The notes: generated by a model from the letters alone, not told the origin. A stretch of DNA of 64,000 nucleotides from Erodium maritimum (GCA_963921825.1 OY997590.1:57340012-57404011); one strand, 5' to 3'; shown: positions 1-13,250, counted from the stretch's first letter. Numbers and translations are program-made.

Positions 1-620
1 TATTGGCTCAATTTATGTCTTCTCCTATGATCGATCATTGGGAAGTACCACTTCGCGTTCTCTGATACCTAAAGGGCGCGCCCTGGCCAAGGTATTTTGC
101 TGAACCGCCAATGCAACTTGCAGATCTATGGTTTTTGTGATAGTAATTGGGCTAGTTGTCCTCTTACATGACGATCCTTAACTTGTTATTTTGTGCTTTT
201 TGGGTCATCTCCGGTATCTTAGAAGACAAAGAAGCAACCCATAACTTCACGTTCTACCACCGAAGCAGAATATCATTCGATGGTTACAACTACTTGCGAG
301 TTGAAATGGTTGAAATATATTTTATCTTTCTCTGGTGTACGACATGATCAACCTATGGGTTTGTGTTGTGATAGTCAGGCGGTTTTACATATTGCAGCAA
401 ATCCAGTATTCCATGAGCGTACGGAGTACATTGAGATGAATTATCATTTTGTTTGAGATGAGCTTAAGGCTCGAAGTGTTGCTATATCATACATACGAAC
501 ATATGATCAATTGGCTGATATCTTTACAAAGGCTATTGGAAAATCACATTTTTTTGGCACTTCTTCGCAAGTTAGACATTCGAGATCTTCCTTGCCTGAG
601 TATTAGGGAAATCTCATTAA
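1..620 (+). pseudogene. Ty1/copia pol fragment (RNase H and C-terminus)
   Basis: Translating across frames gives the copia RNase H signature: a DSNWASCPLT-like stretch near 140-175, then STTEAEYHSM near 255-290, DSQAVLHIA near 370-400, and the terminal QLADIFTKA near 510-540. In-frame stops (about 167 and 457) and a frame change show the copy is dead. The window starts inside the element, so gag, integrase and most of the RT lie outside. The fragment is on the + strand and should lead into a 3' LTR. Assignment to copia is secure because this motif order is specific to it. Confidence 0.85.
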
Positions 621-955
621 CTTGGCCTCCAAGTAACTTATCCAACATATTGACACTACCCTGTCTTACGCTCGAAGTCTTTATAATATTATGAAAGCTT
701 ATTATTAGAAATGTATAGCTGTCTGTATGCTTTTTTTGGTAGTTTAACTTTGTACATAAATAGGAGTTGTGACCACTCAATACATACACCTAGAAGAAGA
801 ACTAATTGATTCTCCTTCTGAAGAAGAGATGAACAATCTTTCGTTTAAGAAGAGAACCAACCTCCCATTAAAGAAGAGCAAGCTCTTCCAATCTAAGATT
901 GGTGGTCCTCTTCGTGCCATTCACCGTTCGTAGTTAGAAATACATAGTACAAATG
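621..955 (+). mobile_element. Probable 3' LTR remnant of the copia fragment
   Basis: This stretch directly follows the pol C-terminus. It holds a TATA-like CATAAATAGG near 756-766 followed by repeated AGAAGAAG and AAGAAGAG motifs, which is typical of copia LTR promoter and R regions. No TG...CA boundaries or target duplication could be fixed because the partner LTR is outside the window. Confidence 0.4.
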
Positions 956-984
956 ATCTCCTCCATTGTACCTCGTTCTCCTTA

Positions 985-3900
985 TATTTTTTTTATCAAA
1001 AAATAAATAATGCATTACAAAGTGGTGTGGGTTCCAGGAAGGAAACCACAAACCACCAAATCAACAAAAGGAGCCAAACAAAGTCTACAAGACCCAAAAA
1101 GGCCGAAAGAGATGAGAGGGAGAGGAGGAGCTCAAGAAGGCTGAGGGAGAGCAAGAGTCGGCGACATCATCCAAGAGCTAGGAGACGGGGCTCGTCGATC
1201 CGCTTGAAGAAACGAATGTGACCGAAACTGAATTCTCCGAAGGATGATAGACGGATCAAGGATTGGAGCTCCTTGGAAAACTCTGGCGTTCCGAGCTAAC
1301 CAAAGGAACAAAAATCCCAAGAGGCTAAGACGAGACCAAGATTTACGCAGATGGCGCACCCCACAAATAGAAGGCCACGACGAGATGAACAAAGTAGGAG
1401 AAGAAGCGAGAGCTGTGGAAACCCCCCACCACTGAAGAACCAAGGACCATACCTGCCAAGCCCATCCGCAAGTGATAAGAAGGTGAGAGGTGTCCTCGAT
1501 GTGTCTGCCACATATAGGGCACAACCAAAGACCCATAGGAATCGGAAAACCCCTCACCACCAAGAAAGATCTAGTAGGGATGGCATCAAGAACGACAAAC
1601 CAAGAAAAATATTGGAACTTAGGCAGAGCAACACTCTTCCAAACTGTGGAGGCCTAAAAAACTGGCTCCACCCCATCGTTGTTGGAGAAGGCATTATAAA
1701 TTGTCAATGTCGAAAAACCATGAAGATCCAAGGACCAAGACAACATGTCAGGAACTGAGAAGTCGAGGCGAATGCCCAAGAGAAAGGTGTGAATGCCCTC
1801 CAAGTCAAGGAGCTCTCTATCTAAGAGGCACCGACGGAAAGTGAAATTCCACCTATCGTTCACCTTGAAGTGAATCACCGGCTGACCTTGCTCCACCAAC
1901 AAGATGTAAAGGCGAGGAAACAAAGTCGAAAAGGGAACATCTATGACCCATGAGTCCTACTAGAAATGGATGAAACAACCAGATCCTAGCACCCAACGAA
2001 CCTTCCCGAGGCCAAAAATCTCAGGAAAATGAGGATCTTGAGCTAGATGAGCAATATGACGAAGAACTAGAGAAGAGGAGCGATGATCGAGCGGAAGACA
2101 AGAGAGGTTCCACTCAGTCTCAACCTAGCCATGACGAGCACATAACACTCACCGCCATAAGGAAGTTTTTTCCGAGGCAAACCGCCACCACTACTTCAGG
2201 AGCAAGATCTTGTTGACTGCATCTAGGTTGCAGATACCAAGACCTCCTGCTAACTTAGAACGACACACTCTAACCCAACCGACTTTGGAGAAACAACCCC
2301 CGATCGAAGAGGAAGCTCAAAGGAGTCGTCGTTGGATCCTCTCCATGAGAAACAAAACCTTGTTTGGGGCTCGAAAGACTGGCATGTAGAAGATCGGGAG
2401 GATGTCTAGAGTAGACCGAATTAATGTGAGACAACCCCTAAAAGAGAGAAGACGATCTTGCCACACCCCAAGTCTCGCCCGAAACTTGGCAATAACTGGT
2501 CTCCAAAAGAAGACATGTCTTAGGTTAGCTCCCAGTTGAAAACCCAGATTAGTAATTGGAAGGTGACCCAAATTGCAACCCAAGGCCGAGGAGAGATCAA
2601 AGTTGGAAGATATATCAATACCAAAGGTCAGAAGATTGGACTTGTCAAAGTTGGTGTGCAACCCCGACACCAGCTCAAAACAATGAAACAACAAACGAAC
2701 GTGGTAAAGTTGCTGGGTATCAGCCTCCAAAAAAAGTAGTGTGTCATCTGCAAACTGAAGGTGGGAGATGCAGATGTCAACTCCTACCTGAACTCCGCTG
2801 AATAAGCTCAATCTAGTACCGTGTTCAAAGAGCTGGTGGAGGCCCTTAGCGGCTAAGAGGAATAAGAAGGGGGAGATATGTCATCCTTGACGAACGCCTC
2901 GAATAACGGGAAACTGAGTATATGGGGAACCGTTAATAAGGACTGAGGAGTGGCCCTCAAGGCAAGCAAAAATCCACATAATCCAACGAGACCGAAAACC
3001 CATAGCAAGATCACCCGCTTAAGATACAACCAATCCACCTTGTCAAAGTTTTTCTCAAAATCAATCTTGACCACAATCGCGCGCCTTTTATTACGACGAA
3101 TATCATCTAATTAAAACCTCATTGGCCACCATCACACTATCAACAAGCTAGCGACCCTCAATGCAAGACGACTGAGTATCGCTGATAAGACTACCAATTA
3201 CAAAGCGAAGACGGAGGGAGAGAGTTTTGGCTATAACCTTATAAGTGGCAGTGGTAAAGCTAATGGGCCAACACTCAGAGAACTCTCTAGGGAAAACAAC
3301 TTTAGGGATGAGGACAATGAAGCTCGAGTTCAGGCCTTTGCCGAGCAAACCCTGGTGAAAAAGTAGTGCACAAATCTGATAAAATCATCCTGAATAATGT
3401 GCCAAGCGATCCTAAAAAAGAGGAGATTGAACTCGTCTGGATCTGGGGCTTTATCTTCGTCGCACGAGGAGATAGCGGAACGAGTCTTACTCACAAAAGG
3501 GACACTCCAAATGAATCGCTTCTACATGAGAAAGTGTCGAAAAAGGTAGAGTGGGGAGCCTAAAGCACTCTCTCATGTCAGAATGAAACCTAGAAGCGAA
3601 ATGCGAAGTTGCATATGCTTTGATAGAAACGGAGTCCGAGTGCTCTATCCCTTCCACTACAACCGTGGTGATGAGATTCCTGATCGCTCTACCCTTTGCC
3701 ACCTTGTGAAAATACGCTGTGTTGCGGTCTCCCTCTAAGGCCCACTTGACGCGACACTTTTGCCACCATAAAGCGGCGCTCTGACCAGCTTTAGAGTGAA
3801 ACTGACTATCGCAAGAGATCCTATCGCAAGCTCCTCCTCGGTGAGGTCCCGGAAGTCTGCCAGCACATCAAAGGCCGCTGCTTTGTACTGTAGGTCGCCG

Positions 3901-4490
3901 ATTACTGTGTCTAGATGACCAAAACCATTAGTGTTCCAACTACGAAGATCCTCACGAAGACATTTGAACTTCGAACAAAGAACATAGTGGGGTTCTCCAA
4001 CATCCGAATAAGACGCCCATCAACGCTCAACAAAGGGAAGGAATCCCTCATGGTCTACCCAGGTCGAAATGAAGCAGAATGGGTGAGGACCCCAGTCTAT
4101 CTCAGGGGAAGTCAACAAGATAGGAGAGTAGTCTGAGATCAACCGCGTGAGGCCAGATTGAACGGGGTTTGGAAAGAAGTCGAGCATTTATGAAGACATG
4201 AGGAATCGATCGATGCGGATACAACGAGATCGAGGTCCGCACCAGGTGTACTTCCTGTTAGAAAGAGGGAGGTCGACTAAACCAAATGCCGAAATGAAAT
4301 CAGCAAAATCACCGCTATATGCATGAACTCTGCTCCCCGGAGACACCTCATCTGAAGCTGCAACCGTGTTGAAATCGCTAGCTATAACCAAACAGTGGTC
4401 GGAAAAAAGAATAACATATGAGGGGAGAGACCATAGCTCTCGTCGAGATGTAGAGGTGGAAGGAGCATACATATGTAACTACACATGCAC
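985..4490 (-). mobile_element. Decayed LINE (non-LTR retrotransposon), ORF2 region
   Basis: Read on the minus strand, the domains come in ORF2 order. First is an AP-endonuclease C-terminal part (4472-4188, ending RKYTWCGPRSRCIRIDRFL). Then come RT pieces: PISFTTATYKVIAKTLSLRL (about 3280-3215), VKIDFEKNFDKVDW (about 3070-3030), and QFADDTLLF with the FADD catalytic box (about 2750). Last is a zf-RVT region, CPICGRHIEDTSHLLITCGW (about 1515-1455). The pieces sit in different frames with many stops, so the element is dead. The minus-strand 3' end near 985-1010 has the GATAAAAAAAA tail typical of plant LINEs. ORF1 is missing, so the copy is 5'-truncated or broken at about 4.5 kb. No target duplication was found. 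Confidence 0.88.
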
Positions 4491-4583
4491 TGTGACGAAA
4501 AGTTGACTAATATTATTAAAAAGTAGATTGAGAACAACCTTCTATTAAAAAATATGAACGGACGAACATGAATATGATGCAGA

Positions 4584-5068
4584 TATTTCTAAGGGAAAAC
4601 TACCAATACCTACCCAAAACCATGCCCATTTAACTGATGTTTACCCTGAAGTTTAAAGTTAACTGATGTTTACCCTGAAGTTTAAAGTTAACTGATGCAT
4701 ACCCTGAAGTTACAACTTGTAACTAAAAAACCCTTCTGTCAGCTAAAATGACGAAAATACCCTCAGTGATTTTTCTAAATAATTTTTAAAAAATATAAAT
4801 GAAGTGATTTTTTAAATAAAAATGAAGTCATTTAATAAGTAAATATATATATATATATATATATAACAAAAGTAATTTTTAAATAATTTTCTTAACATAA
4901 TTATTGAAGTGTAGTTGAGAGTATTTTCGTCATTTTAGCTGACGGATGAGTTTTGAGTTACATTTTCGAAACTTCAGAGTATGCATTAGTTAACTTTAAA
5001 CTTTAGAGTAAAAATCAGTTAAATGTACATGATTTTGAATAGGTATTAGTAGTTTTCCCTATTTCTAA
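4584..5068. mobile_element. Mutator-type MITE with long inverted repeats (copy 1)
   Basis: The element (4593-5059) begins GGGAAAACTACC and ends with the complementary GGTAGT-like TAGTTTTCCC. About 150 bp at each end pair as an imperfect palindrome. It is flanked by a perfect 9-bp duplication TATTTCTAA (4584-4592 and 5060-5068), the size expected for Mutator-like transposases. The centre is AT-rich with a (TA)n run near 4845-4863. There is no coding capacity, so it is non-autonomous. A second copy lies in opposite orientation at 56096-56508. Confidence 0.85.
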
Positions 5069-5761
5069 TGACTCGGGTGTTTAATTACAATTAGTACCCA
5101 TTACTTCCGATAAAATCCAATTTTATAATAGTATTGGCTTATGTTTGACTGTGTGTAATGTGTATGACGTGTAATGCTTTATCCTGAGGACACGAAATCG
5201 GCTGTTACCGGACCAAGAGGATGCAAAAAATAATAATTATATGTGCTTAATTGGGGCACCGCCTCATGAGTATTACACGAAAAATGGTATGAACTCATGA
5301 TGCTGACTTCTAGGAATATACATCTCTTTATGTATACACATTCAACCTCTGACATTCTTTGTAGAATAACATAATGCATTCATAATTCAATCTCGTAAGA
5401 TTGTGGAATTCAAATGTTATGGCTACAAAAGTCAACCCAACCATTTGCCAGTCTCCCATGTTAAAATATGTGAATCAAAGCAAATTTAGAGTTTCATCTA
5501 CCTCCTCTGAACCTTCTGAGTTATGCACATAAAAAAAATATAAAACAAAAGACCAATTCAATAAAAAAAAATAGTGGATCGAATTATAATCATGGCCGTA
5601 AAAAGCGTTAGACACTAGTCGGACGGTGAGTACCTCTAAGCATTAGACGGGGACTAGTCGAGGCCTAAATGGATTTAATTCTTTAATATTTTTAATTATT
5701 ATTAAATATATATTACAAAAATATAATAAGAAATTCATAATATATTATATTTGTATAATAT
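5069..5761. other. AT-rich intergenic stretch
   Basis: No conserved coding or repeat structure was recognised. A short minus-strand open frame at 5179-5379 has no recognisable domain. Confidence 0.4.
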
Positions 5762-6464
5762 AAAAAATATCAAAATAACATATGTCACAGCTCTGCTAGG
5801 GTTTAGTTTTCTCTGCTAGGGTTTTGTGTTTCCGGCTTCTTCTTCATGCACGAACATGTCTGCGGCATCGTCTGAGGGGAGATTGGGATCGCCGTAATTG
5901 ACCAGTGATGCATCGGGTGAGTATGGGATGGAGAATATCGAGGACCCGAGCTCGGAGAGGGTCCCGGAATGGGTAGTAGGAGTTGGACAAGGACGTCCAA
6001 CAGGGGCTGAGGGGACTCGATCACTCCGATGGTCTCTTCCCCGGCGGCTTGGTCTCCGTGCAGGGACGCGGATAGAAACATGGAGTTCTCGGCGCAAGCG
6101 GTGGACGCCCGACGCGAGATCAGGGTCTCACTACGTGTGCAAGCCGTAGGACCTCGACCGAGGAAGAAGGTGATTCGGCGTGCTGCAGTGACGCCGGTGG
6201 AGCAGGAGCTGACGGGGTCGGAGGACGAGTCTGGGAAGTCGCTCCAGGACGGGGTGGCGTTGATCCCGATCGTCATATCATCGGCGTCGGGATCGGAGGC
6301 CACTGAACCGGAGGAGGCGGTGGCGTGGCAGATACGTAAGGGGAAGGCGCCGGCGGCGTTGAGCCCTAGGGTTCGGGATAGGGAGATGAGCCCGGGCCTG
6401 ATGGAAGACGCGAGGAAATCGGGCTGGCAACCTCGGCCGGGCTCAGGTCCAAGAGGCCCAGGTG

Positions 6465-8159
6465 GGAACTATTGGGTCTCGAGGTAGGGTTGGAGATGAA
6501 CCAACTCGCAGCGGAAAATCAATGAAAACCAAGGGACGATTAAACCATGAAACAACTAACAAAGAATGGATTCACAAGAGAAAAATTCAGCACTATTTCT
6601 TACCAAAACAAGAACACCGGTTAACGAATGATTGGCTTGAGTCTCCAAGACGCCTACGTATCCACATGGGAATCAAAGCCACGTAGTTCTTCTCTTTGAG
6701 GACTCAAGAACACAAAAATGGAGGTGGAAACTAGCCAAACCCGAAATGGCCATGGAAGAGGGAGAGAAAATGTGTTTCCTATTCTTGTCTTGTGTTTGTT
6801 ATGTTGAAAAAAGATGACTTAAACATAACAAAACTCATACTTGTCCAACTAAAGGCATGGGACAAGTATGGTGTCAAGTAAGGTGTAAATAGGACAAAGT
6901 ATGGCAAGACAAGATTGGGTTAGGTAGTGAATCACCAACACCTTAATCCTTGTCTTGCTTACTTAGTACTAATTAATCAAGACTTGATTAATTAGTTCCA
7001 TGGGCCTTGGTTGCATGGGCCTTTCATGGGCCTCTTGGAACATGGCCCGTGTCTATTTCCAACGAGGTCCCGTGATTCGCTCATCGCCTCCAAGCCTTCC
7101 ATACCGGAAATGTCCAACATTATCCGACGCGATCAATCCCAAGACTCCAAGCCTTGTCTCGATCCGTAAAGTCCTATTCACTTACGGGCACATAACCCAA
7201 AACGCAGTTTTGGTCATGTCCCGAGACAACTCCCTTTTGGCCATTCTCCATAAATGTGTCAATGAGTTTCATCCTCCGGTGTGACCCTTAGGTTATGCAT
7301 GTCAATAGATCAACGTAAAATCTCATTTTACTTGATCCTATTTAAGTGGCAACTAACGAGACTTTAGTATTGCCTGACACTACATAGCGAATCGACCCTG
7401 TCGATTCTAACCTTTCCGTCGTCCCTGTCATTATCTTTTTATCTCCGATATCCTGATTGAGATAAGGCATAGAGCCGTCATCCTTATTATTCTCAATCAC
7501 CGTTCCTTGATATGTGAGATGACTGAAGATATGATACCCAGTATCATGTGCATGGCCATGCTATTCTTCCAGTCATTCTCGATCAAGAGGCCGAGAACCG
7601 ATATCTTTCCCATACCTTAGTATGAGGGATAATCCCTTAGCCGTCTTTCGTGTCACTCATGTAGCCCGTCCCCAAGCCAATCCTGGCCGTTATGGAAGCC
7701 CTGTTACGGACAACGTTAGGCTCAGGTCAAACTCAGTTGTTGACTACATAGCGATCACAAAGACTCCTTGGTCTAAGGATACATGACAAGCTACAACACT
7801 GAATATGTTCATGACTTAATCTATGGCACATATTCAGGGCGGGTCGTCCAATATCATGTCCCACATGATATCTATGATCAGACTCCGGAATCCCATTCCA
7901 ATGACTAACAGAACGTAAGCCATAAAGAGCCATCTTTCATACTAGTCGCTTCTAGTGAAGCTTTGTTGACTAGGGACCCATCGAGTGTGATCTATCTCGA
8001 TCTATGGTTCTATTCGCATGGTGGGCATAGATCAGAGCACACGTCGATATATTACTCCAACACATAAGTAATATAAAGCCGCTTTAATTTTATTGCTAAC
8101 GATGATATGTACATTTGGACATTTAGGATTGAACTACGGGCACTAAGACTAACAGGAAC
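6465..8159 (-). mobile_element. Copia solo LTR
   Basis: 6470-8154 (1685 bp) is a minus-oriented copy of the LTR seen intact at 39416-41097 and 46134-47812. On the minus strand it starts TGTTAGTCTTAGTGCCC and ends CGAGACCCAATA, where the final CA has mutated to TA. It is flanked by a perfect 5-bp duplication GGAAC (6465-6469 and 8155-8159). With no internal region and one shared duplication, it is a product of LTR-LTR recombination. It interrupts LINE ORF1 in the middle of an open frame. A 94-codon open frame at 7000-7284 is part of the LTR and is not a gene. Confidence 0.95.
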
Positions 8160-8879
8160 ATCAGAGCGGGCTGGACACGGGCCGGTCAGGGTGATGTGCC
8201 CCAGTGGGTGGCTCGCTACGGGGCGAGCTCGGGTTGGGTCCTGCGACCGGGGTCGTACCAGGGTGTGCGGGTGGATTTACCCGGGTCGGGTCAGGGAGTA
8301 CGGGTGGATTGTGGACATACCCGGTTGGAAGCGGATCCGAATCTTCACTCTACCCATGGAGGCACGAGTTATAACCCGTTCGGATCACGGGAATCTGCTG
8401 GGTATCGGCCGGTTGATCTGTTGGGGGACCTGGGCTCCCAAATGGGATCGATGAGAATCAGGGAGGTGGTGGTGCCGGTGCAAGAGGTCACGAGACGGGG
8501 TAATTTGTACCGTTTTGCACTGGCAGCCAAGGTACTAACGACTAAGAAGATCTATTGGAAGTCAGTGGTAGAAAGGTTGGAGGATGCCTGGGGGATGAAA
8601 GTGGAGGTCAAACCTCTTGAGGGGGGCTAATAGTTTTCTTCTTTAGGACATCAAAGGAGAGGGAGAGAGTCCTTATAGGAGAGTCATGGTCGTTCTGGGA
8701 CTCCCTAGTATTATTTACAGACTTCGGACCCACATGCAGGTTCAGGACCTAGAGTTCCATCATTTCTCAGTCTGGGCGCGGGTCTCAAACTTGCCAGTGG
8801 GGGCGTGGACAAGGGATGTGGGATTCTGTGTGGGGAATGCCCTGCGTGTTTGTCAAGGAGTGGATGTCGATAAGGATGG

Positions 8880-10637
8880 TATCACGCCCCGATTTCAGTA
8901 AACCGAACTCAGGACGCGAACATTTAAAATAATAAAACCTTTGAAACCTGTTTTGAAACAACACTTCAAAATCGCCATTTAGTTAATCAAAATAATAATT
9001 ACAACTCAAAAACGTCCCAACAAGGAGTGGATGTCGATAAGTTCACTGCTCCTACGACACTACTAAGCGTCACATGCTTTTCTAATATTCGCTACGTTCC
9101 CGTATCATGCCTTTCTAATATTCGATAAACCTACTTAACCCACGACACCCCGGTGTCACATGCAATTCTACTGTTAACTTTCCCTAGTCAGGGCCGAGAT
9201 CCGGCTACTTTTCCCTACCTCGTGCGTGTTCTCCAAAAGTGCCCAAATAAGCCCCGGCGTGATCTCCGTCACTCGCCTAGCTTTCCTTTGCCTCGGTCCG
9301 CAGCACGATCTAAAAGAACACAATTTTAAACGCTTTTAAGCTTGCAGACATAATGCTGAATTTATTAAACCTGACGCCCAAAAGTAACCCCGACAATGTC
9401 GATCACTCCCAAACTCCCCAATTATTCGACATTGTCGATATTGGACCCGGAAAGGCCCGATTCGCCCGACATGGCGAATCTGCCCGGGTTTTGAAAACGC
9501 CCTTCCGGGGCTCCGAAAATTCCCGTTTTCTTTTCTACGGTCTTAGAATAATTCAAAGGTTCCTAGGCACTCGACGGAAACGAATTCCGACTTCCGAGTC
9601 AATTAATTAACGTTTAAATTTTCTAAACCCGATAATTACAACTTTTCCAATTTAATTCCAAATTTCAATTCGGTTGTGGATAAATGATCCGGGGAACGTT
9701 CTAAACCACCCAAACACAAAACCCGATCACCCGAGCTCGTGGGCCCCACCCGGCCAAGTTTGGCAAAATTCCCATTTTGCCCCAAAATGTTCCTAACGAA
9801 CCCCAAACCTCAACCATTCATCTTTAATCCAATTCTAACCAAAACCCAACCATATTTGAATCGTTTTAACTCAAACCCTAAAATTCGAACTTAACAAAAC
9901 GAAAATCGGTTAGGTGCTCACCGTAGAGAATGACGGTGTGAGCTTGAATCTTCTATCGTTGAGACGATCCAACGGTTTGATCGACGGGAATCACCAAAAC
10001 CTTCAACTTCTCCTTCTCTTTTCTCTCCTTCTTCCAACTCACTTTTATCTCTCCAAAACTCCATTTTTTTCAATAATGAACGTGTAACACTCTTCCTCTT
10101 TCCTTTTGTTTTAGTTTAGAAACAACTAACCATCATATTCATTACATGTGTCATGTGGGTCCACCTTTATTTTGGTTTAAAAGCAACTAACCACCATTTG
10201 CTTGACATGTGTCAATTGGGTCCCACCCCTTTTGGAAAATATCTTCTAGATATTTTTCAGTCAGATTCGCGAAATTCGGCCGTCTCGGGCCCCGAACGGG
10301 CACTTTTTCCAAGAAATTACGAAACTTCACGGGCTACAAGGAAACGGCTCAACTAAGACCGCTGCGACGACGACTAAGCTTTTTGGATCCAAAACGGTCC
10401 TCGAATGGACCAAAACGTCGCTCGGTTGACTTTTCCAGCGAAAAGTCAACATTTCCCAAATTGGTCAGAAAGTTGCCCTGAGTCCCCCGGAACTCACTTT
10501 GGTCGATAACGGGGTCAACTTAAGTCCGGTATGACCCTCGGGGTCAATCTTAGGTTTAATTAAGTGTCTGCTTAAATTTTTTAAATTTTCCTGTTTTTCG
10601 CAGATTTGACTGGCGTTGACCGGGAGTGGTTATTACA
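8880..10637 (-). repeat. 3' LTR of the gypsy element, with a 1.4 kb deletion
   Basis: This LTR is 1758 bp against 3165 bp for its partner. Bases equivalent to 13720-15133 are missing and replaced by 7 filler bases at 9024-9030. The lost part contains all the tandem arrays. The terminal TG has become TA (on the + strand it reads TATCACGCCCC instead of TGTCACGCCCC). Open frames at 9353-9610, 10153-10356 and 10209-10481 recur in the other LTR and are not genes. Confidence 0.93.
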
Positions 10638-11032
10638 ATCTACCCCCCTTATAGGAATTTCGTCCGCGAAATTCAGAACAACGCACCTCCGGAGTCGAAC
10701 AGATCGGGGTACTTCGCGCGAATCTCGTCCTCGCGTTCCCAAGTCGACTCGGCCTCGTGGTGCCGCCACTGCACTCATTCTACGCGGATAGCCTTTCCGC
10801 GCAGGACCTGCTCCCGTGGATCCATTTCCCAAACCGGTTTCTCCTTAAACGAGACATCACCCGTTACCTCGACATCTGCCCACTCAAAGACGTACTCAAG
10901 ACCTCGAAGGGCCCGATACACCGCAGGGCTAACCCGCCTGCGCCGCGGTTGAAACGCATTAGTCCACCTTTCGGATTCACCTCCAGGGACACAAGACCAC
11001 TGATTTCTGACTCGAGGGGCCGGCGCCGTCTG

Positions 11033-11870
11033 TCAGCATAGCTCCTGCTGACTCTGCGCGGTCTTCAACCGCTCACGCCTCGGCACGACCGACTCAACTC
11101 TCTCTCGGTCCAGTTCTAGACCCAGTGAACCCTCATTCCTCACTTCTGCCCAGCACACGGGCGATCGACCCGACCTACCATACAACGCTTCAAACGGTGC
11201 CATCATGATACTGGCCTGAAAGCTGTTGTTATAGGCGAACACGGCTAACCGCTCACGACACCCATCGTGACGTGCCCCCATTTCCACTGTGCAACCGGCA
11301 GTGGCTGCAATAATCCAGCGGGACGCTGTTGTTCGGCTCTCACCTTTTGATACGTGAGGCACCGCGATACTAACTCCGCATCCCGCTCCACTACAAACCT
11401 CCACGATACCGTAACTCCCAATTAGCACGACGATCCCAGCCCTCGGTTCAACACCGCCGGCAACTCTCTCCTGGATCTCCGTCGTCTCGACATCCACCGA
11501 CAGCTGCCTCTATCCCCCGGCCAAGCCAGGTGGGGTGAGTCACCAAGAAGTACATGGTCACGCCGCCAGTAACCTCTTCTAGCTCCAACCCGAGCGTGCC
11601 CAGTTCCCATATCATGTCCCACTCTCGGACTGATATGCTAGTAAGACTCGGGACCGACTTCCTACTCAGGGCGTTGGCAACCACGTTCGCCTTACCCTGA
11701 TGGTAGTGTAGCTTAAAGTCGTACTCCTCGAGTAGTCCCATCCATCGCCGCTGGCACGTATTCAGGTCTCGTTGGGAAGAGATGTACTTAAAGCTCTTAT
11801 GAATCCGAGAACACCTGAAATCGCTCGTCGCCAGTAACAGTCGGTATTGGCTCGGCACTTCGCCAGCCAA
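11033..11870 (-). pseudogene. Gypsy pol remnant: RNase H end and integrase fragment
   Basis: On the minus strand, 11870-11560 reads as the end of a Ty3 RNase H and connection region, with SFKYISSQRDLN, QRRWMGLLEEYDF and YHQGKANVVANALSRK. Near 11230-11140 is the integrase C-terminal part, FQASIMMAPFEALYGRSGRSP and VCWAEV. The catalytic centres of RT and integrase between and upstream of these are absent or unreadable. The pieces lie in different frames. This is the only recognisable protein-coding sequence left in the element. Confidence 0.85.
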
Positions 11871-12224
11871 TCAATTCCCAAGATTACGTTAAAGGTTGTC
11901 ATTCCGTAAGTGTCCTTCCCGCAGACACACGCACCAGCTCAGTCGCTGCCGAACTTCACAGAACCTCGCGGTCTCTCTAAGACTTCGCTCCTCTACCGTT
12001 ATCGTGCTTACCAACACCGAACATACCCGAATCCTCGGGGTGAGGACTAGATCCAGCATCAGGGCTCTTGAGCCCTCTCTCGAACCTCATGTATCAGCTC
12101 GCTTCTCTAACTTCGCAGGCACGACAAACCCTAGTCAACACCACACCACCACCAAACGGCGTGTCCAGATGCCGGGGTGGACTCAACGGCTCTAAACTCA
12201 GCACAACTCGACGAAGCAGACGAG

Positions 12225-13250
12225 TGTGACGCCCCGTTACCCATTAAAACTGACCCCCAAATCGGAGACCGAACACCCACTCCTTTAGTCACCCCGGTAA
12301 GGTCTAGTGCAACCCTCACACGGTCCTTTATGCATTTACTTATAACTTTCCGCAACCAAACCAGTGTTCGCTGCTCGTCCCTTGCGGGAAAAGTAGTAAA
12401 GGGGATGAGCGTTATGCTCACCTCCACGGACACCCGTTCGATTATGGCATACTAGTAAAGCACTAAAGACTTACCGATCTAACTAGGGAAAACCACTACC
12501 TCAAAACCCGACGCCAAACGTCACACCGCTCACGCTAACAACAACTCAGTACTCGCTCAAGTAAGATAAACCTCGACAAGGGAACCACGTCCTCAATTTA
12601 GTAAATCACTACTACTCACGCTATTAATACTTTAATTACTAGAAGACGTAAGGGAAACCTCAAATAAACCGCACAAACGTGCACCAAGTCACGCAACGAA
12701 AATCCTAACCGCACAACGAAACAAAAGATAAAGCCTCGGATTTCTCTGATCTGCTAAAGCCTCGGTCACCAAAACGCCCTCCAGGCCGCGGCGGCCTCGG
12801 CCACCAGACCGCCCTCCAGGCCCTCCTGACCCTCTTTTTTGCTAAGGCCTCAGCCACCAGACCGCGGCCCAGGCCCTAGCAACGCCACTGGGCCTTTTTC
12901 ACTTCGTTTCAGACTCGAACCTTACCCCGTTTTAACCCTAAGAAACGCCTTAAACGACACACACGCTCGACCCACGATTTACCAACACACGTACAACCAT
13001 TCAAGACCAAACACAAGTCTCCCCAACCTCAAACATAAGCCGACACGGCCAAACAACAACACAACAACACTCGCCCACCGGGCCAACCAACACCGAACCA
13101 CGCCCACCGGGCTAACCAAACTCAAAACACGCCCACAGGGCCAATCAAAATCAAAACACGCCCACCGGGCCAACCAATTTCAAAGTACGCCCACAGGGCC
13201 AAACAATATTTAAAACCTTTCCCTTTTTTATTATAAAACTTCATTTCTTG
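12225..13250 (-). repeat. Divergent LTR-like segment inside the gypsy internal region
   Basis: It starts TGTGACGCCCCG at 12225, like the minus-strand 3' termini of the gypsy LTRs here (TGTCACGCCCC). It continues with GGGATGAGCGTTATGCTCACC near 12401, matching the GGGGTGAGCGTTCGCTCACC found in the other LTRs. From about 13050 to 13205 it has 27-30 bp tandem copies of CGCCCACCGGGCCAACCAA. It occupies the place where gag and most of pol should be. I infer a nested or recombined LTR from a related family; its right edge is approximate. Confidence 0.5.

Noticed and set aside
1027..1758. Arg/Lys-rich + strand frames
   Set aside because: They are antisense to the zf-RVT end of the minus-strand LINE ORF2.
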